A DNA stretch of 64,000 nt, taken from positions 125,445 through 189,444 of the forward strand of contig VXMD01000008.1 of NCBI GenBank assembly GCA_009841255.1. The letters run 5' to 3'. The DNA is from Candidatus Poribacteria bacterium (GTDB taxonomy: Bacteria > Poribacteria > WGA-4E > WGA-3G). A program made the position numbers and the translations under genes. This document shows positions 1-10,400 of this stretch, piece after piece. The notes beneath the pieces are model-generated. The model worked only from the letters and a program-made list of their open reading frames with translations, had not been told where the DNA came from and ran no database searches. Numbering within the stretch: position 1 is the first letter of the stretch; each line of letters begins with the position of its first letter.

Positions 1-99
1 GTCAATGACGGGACCCAGGTCGTTCTCATCAAGTGCATCTTCAAGCAGTAGATATCCGTTGTCGTGAAAGAAGGAAACTTGAGATTCAGTTAAACGCAT
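1..99 (-). CDS. PhyH-family dioxygenase, N-terminal fragment (runs off window)
   Basis: Only the first 33 codons are inside the window. The peptide begins MRLTESQVSFFHDNGYLLLE, which closely matches the N-terminal helix and first strand of the PhyH gene just downstream (a phenylalanine-rich helix, then NGYL and LED). A GGAGG ribosome site lies about 8 bases before the ATG. In this family the N-terminus packs against the double-stranded beta-helix that holds the Fe(II)/2-oxoglutarate site; the catalytic part is outside the window. It is oriented like the gene at 199-1002, so the two are probably tandem paralogues. The family assignment is by similarity to that neighbour. Confidence 0.7.
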   Translation of the reverse strand, partial: MRLTESQVSFFHDNGYLLLEDALDENDLGPVID

Positions 100-198
100 A
101 ATTGCGTCCTCCTTGCACGGAGGCACGCCATCACGATGATAGTGATCGCGTGACCTCCGAGTTGTATTGTAGGGCGTGGCTTATAAGCCTATATTGCA

Positions 199-1002
199 CT
201 ATCCCCATCGCTGTTCTGGTGGATCGAAGACAAATCCGTGAAAAAACTTCCGCTGTTCCGGTGAGAGTTGCTTGTTATAGAAGGTTTTCGGATATCCCCA
301 ATGTTCCTGTGAGGCGATCATCCACGGATGCTCGTAAGCGTAATAGAGCATTTCGCGAGAACCCGCCGGTTTTGTAAAGATGCCAGCGGAATGCCAAACG
401 GCGTTGTGGAAGAGGATCGCGCTCCCCGGTGGCGCGCACACCTCCAAAGCACCGGGATATTCGTAAGGATGACGGAGGTCTTCATGGCTCGGGTCATACA
501 TCGCCGTGTGGCTACCCGGTAGGAGCCACAGATTGCCCTGACCGCCTTCTGTCATGTCCGTCAGATAATAGCCGATTTTGAGTTGCAAAAACGGGATCGG
601 ACGCAGGTTACGATAGCCTTCATCGTGTCCATCGATATGCCACCCCATCGAACGCTCCATGAAATCCGAAGCGTGCTCGACAATGGCATCCGAAGCGTGA
701 TGGTGCGGCATTTTGTTGAGCAACCCCGTGACGTATGGCAGAATCGGTTGCCAATCCAGGAGTTCCAAAAACGCCGGATGGTCCCCGAGAATATAGAAGA
801 TACGGGTGCTTTTCGCACCGTGGATGTGTGTCATTCCGGTTTCGGTTGACCCTTTCTCTTCACGTTCCCGCCGCTTCTCAATGACTTCAGCAAGGGCACT
901 CCTGAGTGTTTCAACGTGTGAAGCCGCGAGAAAGTCTTCCAAAACGAGGTAGCCGTTGTTTTCGAAGAAAAACTTTTCAGCATGAGTCAGTTCGTATGGC
1001 AT
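199..1002 (-). CDS. Phytanoyl-CoA dioxygenase (PhyH) family oxygenase, canonical HxD site
   Basis: This 267-residue protein has the PhyH-type Fe(II)/2-oxoglutarate oxygenase layout. It opens with an N-terminal helix and NGYLVLED strand. The metal pair His122 and Asp124 sits in GWHIDGHD, a LLPGSH turn lies near residue 162, the distal metal His204 is in NAVWHSAG, and Arg216 is placed to bind the 2-oxoglutarate carboxylate. All three metal ligands are present, so a hydroxylating enzyme is expected. The substrate cannot be read from the sequence; bacterial members act on diverse small molecules. The fragment at 1-99 starts with a very similar N-terminus. Confidence 0.9.
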   Translation of the reverse strand: MPYELTHAEKFFFENNGYLVLEDFLAASHVETLRSALAEVIEKRREREEKGSTETGMTHIHGAKSTRIFYILGDHPAFLELLDWQPILPYVTGLLNKMPHHHASDAIVEHASDFMERSMGWHIDGHDEGYRNLRPIPFLQLKIGYYLTDMTEGGQGNLWLLPGSHTAMYDPSHEDLRHPYEYPGALEVCAPPGSAILFHNAVWHSAGIFTKPAGSREMLYYAYEHPWMIASQEHWGYPKTFYNKQLSPEQRKFFHGFVFDPPEQRWG

Positions 1003-1153
1003 ATCCTAAACCCTCTTCTCTTTCGCGCCTTTCGCTGGCGAGGCTTCCAGTTTCATCCGTTTTCAAAAATCTCGTTTCTCAATCTCATATTTTAACCCAA
1101 GTTGCTACTAAAACGTTTAGGACTGGGCAAAACGGAGTTGCAAACAATTTCCC

Positions 1154-1220
1154 TACCCCGTAGGGGTAATATGTCTATAGAAAACGGCATATTCATAGCC
1201 ACCGCACCCCGTAGGGGTGC
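1154..1220. repeat. Two copies of a CCCCGTAGGGG palindromic repeat
   Basis: Two palindromes, TACCCC-GTA-GGGGTA (1154-1168) and GCACCCC-GTA-GGGGTGC (1204-1220), lie 36 bases apart in the 254-base gap between two minus-strand genes. Each is followed by a similar tail (ATATGTCTATAGAAAA or CTATGTTAATGAAAA). The tail GGGGTGCTATGTCTATA recurs near 40634. The repetition of flank as well as stem points to a dispersed element rather than two chance terminators. Confidence 0.7.
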
Positions 1221-1256
1221 TATGTTAATGAAAAGGTGGCAATTTGTGTTATTTTA

Positions 1257-2225
1257 CTACAAATCGAACAATTTTATGGCGTTTTCACTAAAAATTCGTG
1301 CTTTATCTGCTTCAGGGATCGGCATCTCCGCAATTAAACCGACAAATCGTGGCATATCGACCCACGGATGGTCTGTTCCGAACAACAGACGGTCCGCCCC
1401 AGAATACTCGTAGGCATACTGCAGCGATTGCACCGAGGGCGACACAGTATCCAGATAGATACGTCGCAGATACGCGCTCGGCGGCTGTGTTATATGCTCT
1501 CTGGCTCTCCCTAATACTTCCGTCTGATGATCGATCCTACCGCTCATATAGGGGAGAATGCCGCCGACGTGTGGCATCACGATTTGGAGGTGTGGATGAC
1601 GTTCAAGGATCCCGCTCAGAATCAGTCGTAACAGCGCGAAACTGTTGTCCACCTGTAACCCCATCATACCTATCATCCAGTGATCTTTGATCGTCTCTCC
1701 CCATGTCGGGACGGTGGGATGCATCACAATCGGCATACGGAGTGTTTCAGCGTGTGTATAGACAGGTTCAAATTGTGGCGCGTCAACAGGTGTGCCTCCG
1801 ATATGTGAATAGAGCATGATCCCGCGAAAACCGAGCCCCTTCACTCTGTCCATTTCTGTGATGGCTTCATCTGGATTTTGCCACGGCAGGCATGCCAGTC
1901 CTGCGAATCGGTTTGGATGGGCATCCACTAGTTCAGCGATGGCATCGTTGATCGCTTGCGCGCCCGTGTTCCCTAATTCAGGTGCGAGCATACAGGGTGG
2001 GGGTATATTGGTACTGAGCAGTGCCATATCGACCCCTGCCGCATCCATATCCTTGAGTTTTCGCTTCGAATCGTAGGCTTCATCTTGTAGCCGAAATGTT
2101 TGGACATCGCCATACGTAACGACAGCCTCGTTCCCGCGGCGGATGACTTGCGGCGGGTGTGGGTTCTGGGCGAGGATTTCAATATAGGTGTCTGGAAATA
2201 TATGGCTCTGGCAGTCGATACGCAT
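1257..2225 (-). CDS. Amidohydrolase family 2 (ACMSD/decarboxylase-like) protein
   Basis: This 322-residue TIM-barrel protein belongs to the Amidohydro_2 group, whose members are metal-dependent hydrolases or non-oxidative decarboxylases of carboxylated rings. Visible landmarks are MHPTVP near residue 167, VMPHVGGILPYM near residue 215 and LLFGTDHPWVD near residue 285, which carry the second and third metal His and the catalytic Asp of the family. The N-terminal metal motif is unusual: it reads IDCQSH where D-x-H-x-H is expected, so the first His is Gln. It is followed by the Uma2 gene on the same strand but separated from it by 39 bases. Substrate unknown. Confidence 0.85.
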   Translation of the reverse strand: MRIDCQSHIFPDTYIEILAQNPHPPQVIRRGNEAVVTYGDVQTFRLQDEAYDSKRKLKDMDAAGVDMALLSTNIPPPCMLAPELGNTGAQAINDAIAELVDAHPNRFAGLACLPWQNPDEAITEMDRVKGLGFRGIMLYSHIGGTPVDAPQFEPVYTHAETLRMPIVMHPTVPTWGETIKDHWMIGMMGLQVDNSFALLRLILSGILERHPHLQIVMPHVGGILPYMSGRIDHQTEVLGRAREHITQPPSAYLRRIYLDTVSPSVQSLQYAYEYSGADRLLFGTDHPWVDMPRFVGLIAEMPIPEADKARIFSENAIKLFDL

Positions 2226-2264
2226 TTTTTTCAGTCAGTATTCTCTGATTTTGCGTCCGTCTTG

Positions 2265-2954
2265 TCAACGTGAGTCGCGTGATTGTAAATGTGCAAGTTG
2301 TTCTCGGAGCTGGGCGACTTCTGCTTCTGCTTGTTCCGCGCGTGCGGCTTCCTGTTCCGCGGGTGTTTGAAGCCACGTCTCGCCTACTGAGTCATAGATA
2401 CCTAAACCTTCATCCATCATCTGAAACGTTAGCCCTAAAACCGGCGACATCACACCTCCGTCGGCATTTGGTCGAATCGCAACATATTCACCCGCCACTA
2501 ATTCAAAACCCATCAATGGGGTAGGAAGATACAGACCCTCGATATCGCATAAAAAGTAGTTCTGCATTCCTAATTCTGCATAAAGTGCTCGCTTCCGACC
2601 TAAGTCATTTCGATAAGTGCCTTTACTCGAAAACTCCATAACAAACTCAGGCACTTTCCCCTCATTCCATACCTGATACGTCCGCCGAAACTTCTGACCG
2701 ATTCCGAAGGTGACGAGGACATCCGGTGAAACCGATTTCTGCGGGACACCCTCCTCGTAATACATCATTATATCGCCAGAGACATACACCCCTGGCTCCG
2801 ACGCAAAATGAATTTCAAGTGTTTGTAATATCCGCGTAAGCCAATATCTGTGGTGATCGCTTACTGCCATAGGTTTACCATCCGTATCAGGATATAGGTC
2901 TGTATCATCTGTCGGTGCATGGGGGATGGTTGCACCTTTCGTATAGGTTACCAT
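2265..2954 (-). CDS. Uma2 family (DUF820) putative PD-(D/E)XK endonuclease
   Basis: The 229-residue sequence matches the Uma2/DUF820 family, common in cyanobacteria, Planctomycetes and Poribacteria. It shows SPDVLVTFG, PEFVMEFSSKGTYRNDLGRK and YAELGMQNYFLCD, the pattern holding the predicted PD-(D/E)XK nuclease core (Asp, Glu and a Lys-containing strand). The last 30 residues are rich in Glu, Ala and Gln and should form a coiled coil, a frequent tail in this family. A GGAGG-like site precedes the ATG. The biological role of the family is not established. Confidence 0.88.
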   Translation of the reverse strand: MVTYTKGATIPHAPTDDTDLYPDTDGKPMAVSDHHRYWLTRILQTLEIHFASEPGVYVSGDIMMYYEEGVPQKSVSPDVLVTFGIGQKFRRTYQVWNEGKVPEFVMEFSSKGTYRNDLGRKRALYAELGMQNYFLCDIEGLYLPTPLMGFELVAGEYVAIRPNADGGVMSPVLGLTFQMMDEGLGIYDSVGETWLQTPAEQEAARAEQAEAEVAQLREQLAHLQSRDSR

Positions 2955-3131
2955 CGATGTTCCTCCTTTTCCATGAGATGCATGAAAAACAGATGTTTAT
3001 AGTATAACCGATTTTCTACCAGCGGTCAAGCCAAGATATTTAAATCATTGCAATTCACGATACCTTATGCTATCTTTAAACATATCAAAACCACTTGCCA
3101 ATCACACCTATAATACGAGGAAGGGAAGTCC

Positions 3132-6100
3132 ATGAAAGACTGGAAAATCTTTGTTATCTTTACCTGTTTACCGATGCTTATTTTCGGGAGTTATCAAAGT
3201 GCTAATGCCCAAGAAAATCTCGCACAACAGGCGTATGCGATCTTTGAACAAAACTGTCTCAACTGCCACGGCGAACATGGAGCGCTTACTGAAGAAATCA
3301 TCATTGACCACACGGCACTCATAGAAACCGGGGCGGTTGTTCCGGGAAAACCGATTGCATCTGAACTCTATCGAAGACTCCTTGACAAGGATCCAGCAAA
3401 ACGGATGCCGCTGGGTCAACCCCGACTTCCTCCTGCTGCGATTCTGACGATCGGTAATTGGATTCAAGCAGGTGCCCCGAGTTGGGAAGTCAAACATGAT
3501 GTCAACTTCATTACGCCGCATGCGATGCTCACAGCGATCGAGAAACATCTTTCGACGCTGGACACCTTTAACCGTCCGTTCGCCCGCTATTTCACGATGA
3601 CACATCTCTATAACGCCGGTGAGCGTCCAGAGACGCTGCGGGCCTATCGGATTGCGCTCTCGAAACTCGTCAATAGTCTTTCTTGGGGGTATGAGGTCAT
3701 CACTCCGAAACCTATTAATGCCCAGGGGACGATCTTCTATATTGATCTGCGTGATTATGAGTGGGATATTCGCGGAGATGCCTGGCAGCAGATTGAATCG
3801 GTATACCCTTATGCGATCGAGTATGATGCCGAAAAGCAATCCCCTCTGCTTGCCAAACTCACGAAACTGCGTCAGGAGATGGACTGCGAAGTGCCGTTTA
3901 TTCATGTCGATTGGTTTTTGGCGACGGCTTCTTTGCCACCACTGTATCATGAGATACTGAGTTTGCCGGAGACCGACCTTCAGTTAGAGCAGCAGCTCGG
4001 GATAAATGTGGTGGGAAACCTCAACGCAGCTCCGGGGGTTCGGGTTTGGCGTGCGGGTTTCAATGATTCAGGAGTCTCGAATCACAACCGTGTCGTTGAA
4101 CGTCACAAATCGCAGCACGGTGCGTATTGGAAGTCTTATGACTTTTCGGGGTCTTCGGGTGTGCAGAACATCTTTACACATCCGCTTTCCTTCCGAGCCG
4201 ACGGTGGCGAGATCGTCTTCAACCTTCCCAACGGCTTGCAAGCATACTATATCTCAAATGCCTCGGGTCAGCGGATAGACGTCGCCCCGACAGACATTGT
4301 TTCTAACCCTGCGGCAAGCGATCCTGCAGTTCACAATGGTCTGTCGTGTATCGGCTGCCACACCGAAGGCATGAAGACGTTTGAGGATACTGTGCGTGTG
4401 GCGGTTCAGCAGACGGCGAACCCCCTGTTTGACAAAGCCCATGCGTTGCGCTTGTATGTGCCGCAAGCGGAGATGGATGTGCTGGTTGCTGAGGATACGC
4501 AGCGGTATCGTGAGGCTCTTGAAGCCACCGGGGGTGTCTTCGGTGGTATAGAGCCGGTGCATCGCTTCTATGAAGCCTTTCACGGTCCCGTTGATGCCGA
4601 GTATGCGGCTGCGTCGGTGGGATTAGAGAAAGATGCGTTGCTAAAAGAGATTCGTGAGAAGTCGAGTCTGCAAAACTTAGGATTGACGGGTCTGCTGAGT
4701 GGTGGCAACGTCAAACGGGATGCATGGACAGCTCGGTTCAATGAAGTGATCAGTGCTCTCAACTCGCCGGATATCCCTGTCACACCGGGCATCGTGCGTC
4801 CTGTTCGGCCGACACCTGGGGGGAGGGTTCACATTCCCGATCCGAACCTGCGTGCAGCAATCACAGAGGCACTTGGCAAATCACCGGGGACGCCTATTAC
4901 AGTGCAGGAAATGGCAACATTGGAAAGTCTTATCGCATGGGAGATGGGTATTCGGGATTTGACAGGACTTGAGTTCGCAACAAATCTGGACACTTTACTA
5001 ATTGGTGGCAATTTGATAACCGACCTCTCTCCGATTGCGGGGTTAACTCAACTGGGTCATTTACGGATACCAAGGAGTAAGATTTCGGATATTTCACCAC
5101 TTACAGAACTAAAAAATTTAGGTGCACTCGAAATATATGATAATGAAATCTCAGACATCTCACCACTGGCAGGGATGACGAACTTACATTGGTTATCTAT
5201 GTATAATAATCCAGTCTCAGACATTTCACCCCTCGCAAATTTGAAGAGTCTGATCGGAATGAGAGTGAGTGTTAAAGATCCCGGGAATCTATCACCTATT
5301 GCAGAATTAACCAACTTGGAAGATATTTTCTACTGGGGTTCGGGCGAACCTGTTCCTGACCTATCTCCGCTCACCAACTTGCCAAGACTGAGAAAAATAG
5401 ACATCCGTGGTGGAGGGGCTGTGGATCCATCACCTTTGGCAGAACTGGCATCTGTGAAAGAACTCTGGCTACAGGATGGTGGAATCTCTGACCTCTCCTT
5501 TTTAAAAAAACTAACCGGTTTGGAACAATTAAACCTTGAACGTAACAATATCTCGGACGTATCCGGCTTGGCAGGATTAACTAATCTGAAATGGCTTGAT
5601 CTTAGGGAAAACACAATATCCGATTTTTCGCCGTTGGCAGGGTTAGCGGAGACTACCGCTATCTCTCGAGTCTTTAACCCAGGAGCTCCAGTAGGTGGAC
5701 CTAAAATAGAAGGTCCCTGGCTATGGGCGATGGTGCCGGGGAAACGCCTAACAGATGGTACGGATTTGTTAGCAGAAGCCAGTGGCGGTCGTGTAACAGA
5801 AGATCATCTTGCTACTTTCGGGGCATCAGAAGGAATGCCTATCGGAAACACTGTATGGACAGCACACAAGATTTCGCCCCAAGGACGTAATAATGTCAAT
5901 CAAATGTTGGAATCCATTGGTATCAAGCCAGATGAAGAAAACCGGGTTGTCTATGGCTCTATTATACTGAATTCACCGAGTGAACAGAACACGACTATGT
6001 TCGTTGGCAGTGATGATGCTATCAAGATCTGGCTGAATGGTGAACTCGTCCGCAAGTCCCTTGTTTGGTTTGACGATATTCACAATTATCAAGATTTTAT

Positions 6101-7295
6101 CCCTGTGTCCTTCAAACAAGGTGCGAATACGCTGTTAGTCGCGATTGACAACCGCAGCGGCGAGAAATGGGCCGGATTTTTCGGTTTTGAAGAAGGCACG
6201 AAGTATACAGTACTCCCTTTTCATAACAGGATTCTTCTATCTGCGGATACGACACGCCCCCATATTGGCGATACCTTCACCGTTCGTATCAACTTCCAAG
6301 ATGGCACCGATCTGGCGGGATGGCAATCCGATCTTGTCTTCGAGCCAACTGTACTTGAAGCGATTGAGGTAAACGAAGGTGATTTCCTGAAGCAAGAAGG
6401 TCAAACAACCTTCTTCCAGAAAGGAACTATTGATAATCGAGTTGGTAACATCAGAGGTATTAGTTCAACAAGGCTCAATGAAGAGGGAGTCAATGGCACA
6501 GGGACACTCCTTTCGGTGACCTTCTCAGCGAAATCGGTTGGTGAAAGTCGATTGACGCTAAATAATTTCCAGTTCGGTTCCAGCACCGGCGAGGTCATTC
6601 CTATCCAATTGTTCGCAACTACTATCGATATTGAGGGGCAACTCGCTACTGGCGATGTAAACCGAGACGGACAAGTGAGTATCCTGGATATGATCCTTAT
6701 CGCCCAACAGTTAGGAAAGGTGGTGTCTCCCCACTCGGGGGTTGATGTGAACGGTGATGGAACTGTCAGTATCTTGGATCTGATTCTTGTGGCACAACAT
6801 CTCGGTAAGTCAACCGCCGCAGCCCCTTCCATTCTTGCGATGGACGATATACACAGATTAGATCCTGCGATGATACAAGCGTGGATAGAGCGTGCGCAAG
6901 TTGAAGATGATGGCTCTGTCGCCTTCCGAGGGGGGATTGCTTACCTCCAAAGCCTCCTGACACTCCTTGTTCCTAAAGAGACCGCACTGCTTCCAAACTA
7001 CCCAAATCCGTTCAATCCAGAGACGTGGATACCGTATCAACTCTCCGAACCTGCGGAGGTTACCTTGCGTATCTATTCAGTAAATGGTATCTTGGTTCGG
7101 ACCTTGGCATTGGGACATACACCCGCTGGGATTTATCAAAGTCGCAGCCGTGCGGCATATTGGGATGGCAGAAATGACGTAGGTGAATCCGTTGCGAGCG
7201 GCATCTATTTCTATACATTGTCCACGGAGTCCACACGCGACTCCGTTACCGCAGGCGATTTCACCGCAACGCGCAAACTGCTGATACGGAAATAG
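3132..7295 (+). CDS. Secreted multidomain protein: cytochrome c, leucine-rich repeats, cohesin, dockerin, C-terminal sorting-type domain
   Basis: This 1387-residue exported protein has an unusual domain string. Residues 1-26 form a signal peptide ending ANA. A haem c motif CLNCH lies at about 42-46 in a PSCyt1-like cytochrome region, and a second haem motif CIGCH at about 405-410. From about 567 (IPDPNLRAAITEALGK) to 845 there are internalin-type leucine-rich repeats of the form L-x-x-ISDISPLAGLTNL. A galactose-binding/PA14-like stretch covers about 850-1030, a cohesin-like beta sandwich 1035-1172, and a dockerin 1173-1226 with two calcium loops, DVNRDGQVSILD and DVNGDGTVSILD. Residues 1285-1387 (YPNPFNPETWIPYQL ... 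GIYFYTL ... TRKLLIRK) form a FlgD-like or type IX-style C-terminal domain. It is probably surface-exposed; its function is unknown. It has a consensus start with GAGGAAGGG upstream. Confidence 0.88.
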   Translation: MKDWKIFVIFTCLPMLIFGSYQSANAQENLAQQAYAIFEQNCLNCHGEHGALTEEIIIDHTALIETGAVVPGKPIASELYRRLLDKDPAKRMPLGQPRLPPAAILTIGNWIQAGAPSWEVKHDVNFITPHAMLTAIEKHLSTLDTFNRPFARYFTMTHLYNAGERPETLRAYRIALSKLVNSLSWGYEVITPKPINAQGTIFYIDLRDYEWDIRGDAWQQIESVYPYAIEYDAEKQSPLLAKLTKLRQEMDCEVPFIHVDWFLATASLPPLYHEILSLPETDLQLEQQLGINVVGNLNAAPGVRVWRAGFNDSGVSNHNRVVERHKSQHGAYWKSYDFSGSSGVQNIFTHPLSFRADGGEIVFNLPNGLQAYYISNASGQRIDVAPTDIVSNPAASDPAVHNGLSCIGCHTEGMKTFEDTVRVAVQQTANPLFDKAHALRLYVPQAEMDVLVAEDTQRYREALEATGGVFGGIEPVHRFYEAFHGPVDAEYAAASVGLEKDALLKEIREKSSLQNLGLTGLLSGGNVKRDAWTARFNEVISALNSPDIPVTPGIVRPVRPTPGGRVHIPDPNLRAAITEALGKSPGTPITVQEMATLESLIAWEMGIRDLTGLEFATNLDTLLIGGNLITDLSPIAGLTQLGHLRIPRSKISDISPLTELKNLGALEIYDNEISDISPLAGMTNLHWLSMYNNPVSDISPLANLKSLIGMRVSVKDPGNLSPIAELTNLEDIFYWGSGEPVPDLSPLTNLPRLRKIDIRGGGAVDPSPLAELASVKELWLQDGGISDLSFLKKLTGLEQLNLERNNISDVSGLAGLTNLKWLDLRENTISDFSPLAGLAETTAISRVFNPGAPVGGPKIEGPWLWAMVPGKRLTDGTDLLAEASGGRVTEDHLATFGASEGMPIGNTVWTAHKISPQGRNNVNQMLESIGIKPDEENRVVYGSIILNSPSEQNTTMFVGSDDAIKIWLNGELVRKSLVWFDDIHNYQDFIPVSFKQGANTLLVAIDNRSGEKWAGFFGFEEGTKYTVLPFHNRILLSADTTRPHIGDTFTVRINFQDGTDLAGWQSDLVFEPTVLEAIEVNEGDFLKQEGQTTFFQKGTIDNRVGNIRGISSTRLNEEGVNGTGTLLSVTFSAKSVGESRLTLNNFQFGSSTGEVIPIQLFATTIDIEGQLATGDVNRDGQVSILDMILIAQQLGKVVSPHSGVDVNGDGTVSILDLILVAQHLGKSTAAAPSILAMDDIHRLDPAMIQAWIERAQVEDDGSVAFRGGIAYLQSLLTLLVPKETALLPNYPNPFNPETWIPYQLSEPAEVTLRIYSVNGILVRTLALGHTPAGIYQSRSRAAYWDGRNDVGESVASGIYFYTLSTESTRDSVTAGDFTATRKLLIRK

Positions 7296-7374
7296 GATGA
7301 GATTAGCCAAGTGGGTCGCATGCCACCTTGAAAATTTCTTGCGTTTCAAGGCGGTTTGTGCTATCCTATAAAAC

Positions 7375-7464
7375 ATGACAACTGATTCTCAAGAAGAAAA
7401 GCACCGCGTTTACATTGACGCGACGATTCCGAGTTATTCGGATAAAAAAAACCGAAAAGCCTGA
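7375..7464 (+). pseudogene. Remnant of a PIN-domain toxin (first ~25 codons only)
   Basis: A 29-codon reading frame reads HRVYIDATIPSY from residue 9, which is the typical start of PIN-domain/VapC-like proteins (hydrophobic strand, then Asp and T-I/V-P-S). It then runs into SDKKNRKA and stops, with no remaining catalytic Asp residues. A full-length protein would need about 130 more residues. I read it as a truncated toxin gene left in the gap between the large secreted protein and the helicase. Confidence 0.45.
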
Positions 7465-7489
7465 TGCCTAAGTTTCACTTGACACCGTG

Positions 7490-10400
7490 CTACATCCTAT
7501 CCCGGGGGCTCCATTTGACGACATAGTTAGATGGTATCTCCCTCACGAACATGGACGAGGCACGATCCCGATCCCCAAAACGATACACAGCGGAACTCAG
7601 GTAAAGCTGCTCCTGCGCTCGCGTCATACCGACATAGAAAAGACGGCGCTCCTCTTCAAGCTCCTCTTCCGTGATATTCTGCCGCCACATCGGAAAACTC
7701 CCCTCCTCCATACCGATGATGATAACGACCGGGAATTCTGTCCCTTTCGCCGCATGCAAAGTCATTAACGTCAGCTGTTCCGTCTTATCGTCGAGTTCGT
7801 CAATATTCGTGAGGAGTTTCTGGTAATCCAGGAAGTCAATAAGTCTATGCGCATCACTGATTAACTCAAAGTGGAGGACGGCGTTCATGAACTGAATTCG
7901 GCGTTGTCGCCAGTCGGCATCTTCAGGGAACTCACGGACGGTGGCATGCTGTAACGCTTCGATATGTTCTCTCGCCTGCGCCGCTTCTGTCGGGTCGAGC
8001 GGTAGATTCTCCAGTGATACGATGTTATGTGTCTGGACGAAGCGTTTCGCGACATTTAAAAACGTATCGGTCTCCGTTAAGGTTTCCTCTGAGTGAGCGA
8101 CATCTTCCGTTTTCGCAAGGATGCCGAGCCCAACAAAGGGTAGCAATTCCGTAAGGGATTTCGCCTCGCGTCTATGAGCGTCGATTCTAATGAGCTCTTT
8201 AAAGATCTCTCGATTGACTCTGACATCCTCCAAAGCACTGTGCAAACGTCCGTGTTCAATCTCAAATTTTTCAGCGAGCGCGCTCATACTACAGCGTTGT
8301 CGTGGGAAAAGCCTACGTGCCGTGGCGAGCGTATCGTAATGCGGGGCGGATAAACCCATTTTCAGATACCTTCTCAGGTCTCGCGCAAGGATCGGATTGT
8401 CATATTCCGCGACGTTGTGTCCAATCAGGATCCTATTCTGGATAAACCCGAGGAATTCAGGCAACACCATTTCGATTCCGGGTGAGGTCTTGACAGTCTC
8501 TGTATCAACGCCATGGACACGTGTTGCTGACTGCGGGATGTGTCCTCCCGGCGGTCTGACCAAGCGATAATACCGATCAACTTCATCTCCGATTGGACTG
8601 AGACGATGCGCCGCGATCTCAACGATTTCTGCGGTTTTCGGATTGAGTCCTGTTGTTTCCAAATCGTAAACGACCATATCTGCCATGTTTGGGGTTTCAA
8701 AACGGTTCACAAGCCGTTGGCAGAGTTTGAGTGCCGTGATACTGTGAACCCCTTCGGCTTCCAAGCGAAGTACATCCGTGTGTGCTACGTCCGCTGTGCC
8801 GATGAGGAGTGTCCGGGCATCCCGCGCGCTTTCTCCGATTTCCTCGAAATCGCCGATAAGCAGATGGACCCCGTTTTCGTTCGATTTAGGCCTGTTTCCT
8901 TCAGGCGGCAACAATTGGAGTTGTGGGGTATGATTTAGATAGGTTTCAAGCGTCTGGTAGATAATGTGTGCGGCACAGTACGCGTCAATCCCGTGGCTGG
9001 CGGTAATCTGGACCGGTTCACCGAGCGTTAGCGCGCTGTAGAGGACATCTTGGGCAGTTACCAGATTCGGCAGTTCCGGTTGTTTTTCGATCACTTCCAG
9101 TTCTTCAGCGCGATACGGACTCCGAAAGCGTTCCAAAGTATCGAAGAGTTTCGAGATAATTTTATCCACCCGATCGCCTTCAATGTCAATGGATAGTCTC
9201 TCAAGTTGCGTCCAGAATTGACGAACATTCCGACGTGTTAGAGGACCGACATCCTGTGGATACGCTTCGATATTTTTCAAAAGCTCGACAAAAGCGATAT
9301 CTTCACGTTGTGCGAGCCATTTCAAACGCACCCATGTGAGATCGTCGATACAAGTTTCAGGGAAGTTGATTGCGCTTTCCAGATCTTGCGGGAGTTGCCA
9401 CTGGATGAAGCGGAGATACGCCAAGATCCCTTTGCTATTCGCTTCCGCAAAGGAGTGAATCGGTTGAATCCGCTGGAATGGAATATGTTCCCGTAGCAAC
9501 TGTTCTTCCAGAACGTCCGCGAGCCTGTGGGTCCGGTAAAAAACGGCAATATCGCGGTAGGAATGGTTGCGTTTCGTTACTAAGTTCTGGATAACACTGA
9601 TGATACTGTGTGCTTCCGATACCGGTGTATCAAAGGTATAATGAAAAATGTCGCGCCCGGCGTCTTTATGGGTTCTGAGAGTGTGCTGTTTCTGTCGTTC
9701 CGTGTTTCTGGAGATGACCTCCTCTGCGGCACGCAAAATCTTCTCGCTACACCGATAGTGGTCGTCCAAAGCGAGTTCTCTTGGATGGTAATCGGTTCTG
9801 AAATCATCAATATACGCTGGATCCGAGCCGCGCCAGCTATAGATCGCCTGATCTTCGTCAGCGACTACCATGAGGTTGTGTTCAGGGGGCGCGCAGAGCA
9901 GTTGGAGCAGGCGATACTGCACGCTGTTCACATCGTGGAATTCATCAACGAGGATATGGGCGATTGTGTTGTGATAGTCTTGCTGAACATCCGGTACCTG
10001 TTCAAGCAATTCGACGGTTTTCACGAGGAGGTCGTCGAAATCGAGCGCATCGTATTCCGTGAGTTTGTCTTGGTAGCTACGCAGGACACTTCGGAGGTTT
10101 TCGACGGTTTCTGGGTCGTGAATGTCCGAGGCCTCCACTGCGTCAACGGGATTCTGTGATTTACATTTGGTATCGCTGATAATATTGCGCAGCAACCACG
10201 GCGGATACTCGTCGGTGTTGAGGTTCAAGGCACGAACGCTTTCTGTTAGGATCTCATCTTGGAGTTCCTGATCGAAGATGGTAAAGTTTTCGCTTAATCC
10301 GATCCGTAGGGCGTGCTTTCGGAGCACTTTAACGCAAAAGGCGTGGAATGTACTAACTTTAATGTTGGAACTGTGCGGTTCGCCGATCTCGGTGTTGACG

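Noticed and set aside
1150-1225. CRISPR array in the CCCCGTAGGGG repeats
   Set aside because: There are only two palindromic copies, no regular spacers and no cas gene.
3168-3950. 260-codon minus-strand frame inside the cytochrome/LRR protein gene
   Set aside because: It is antisense to clear haem-protein sequence, rich in Arg and Ile without domain pattern, and has no ribosome site.
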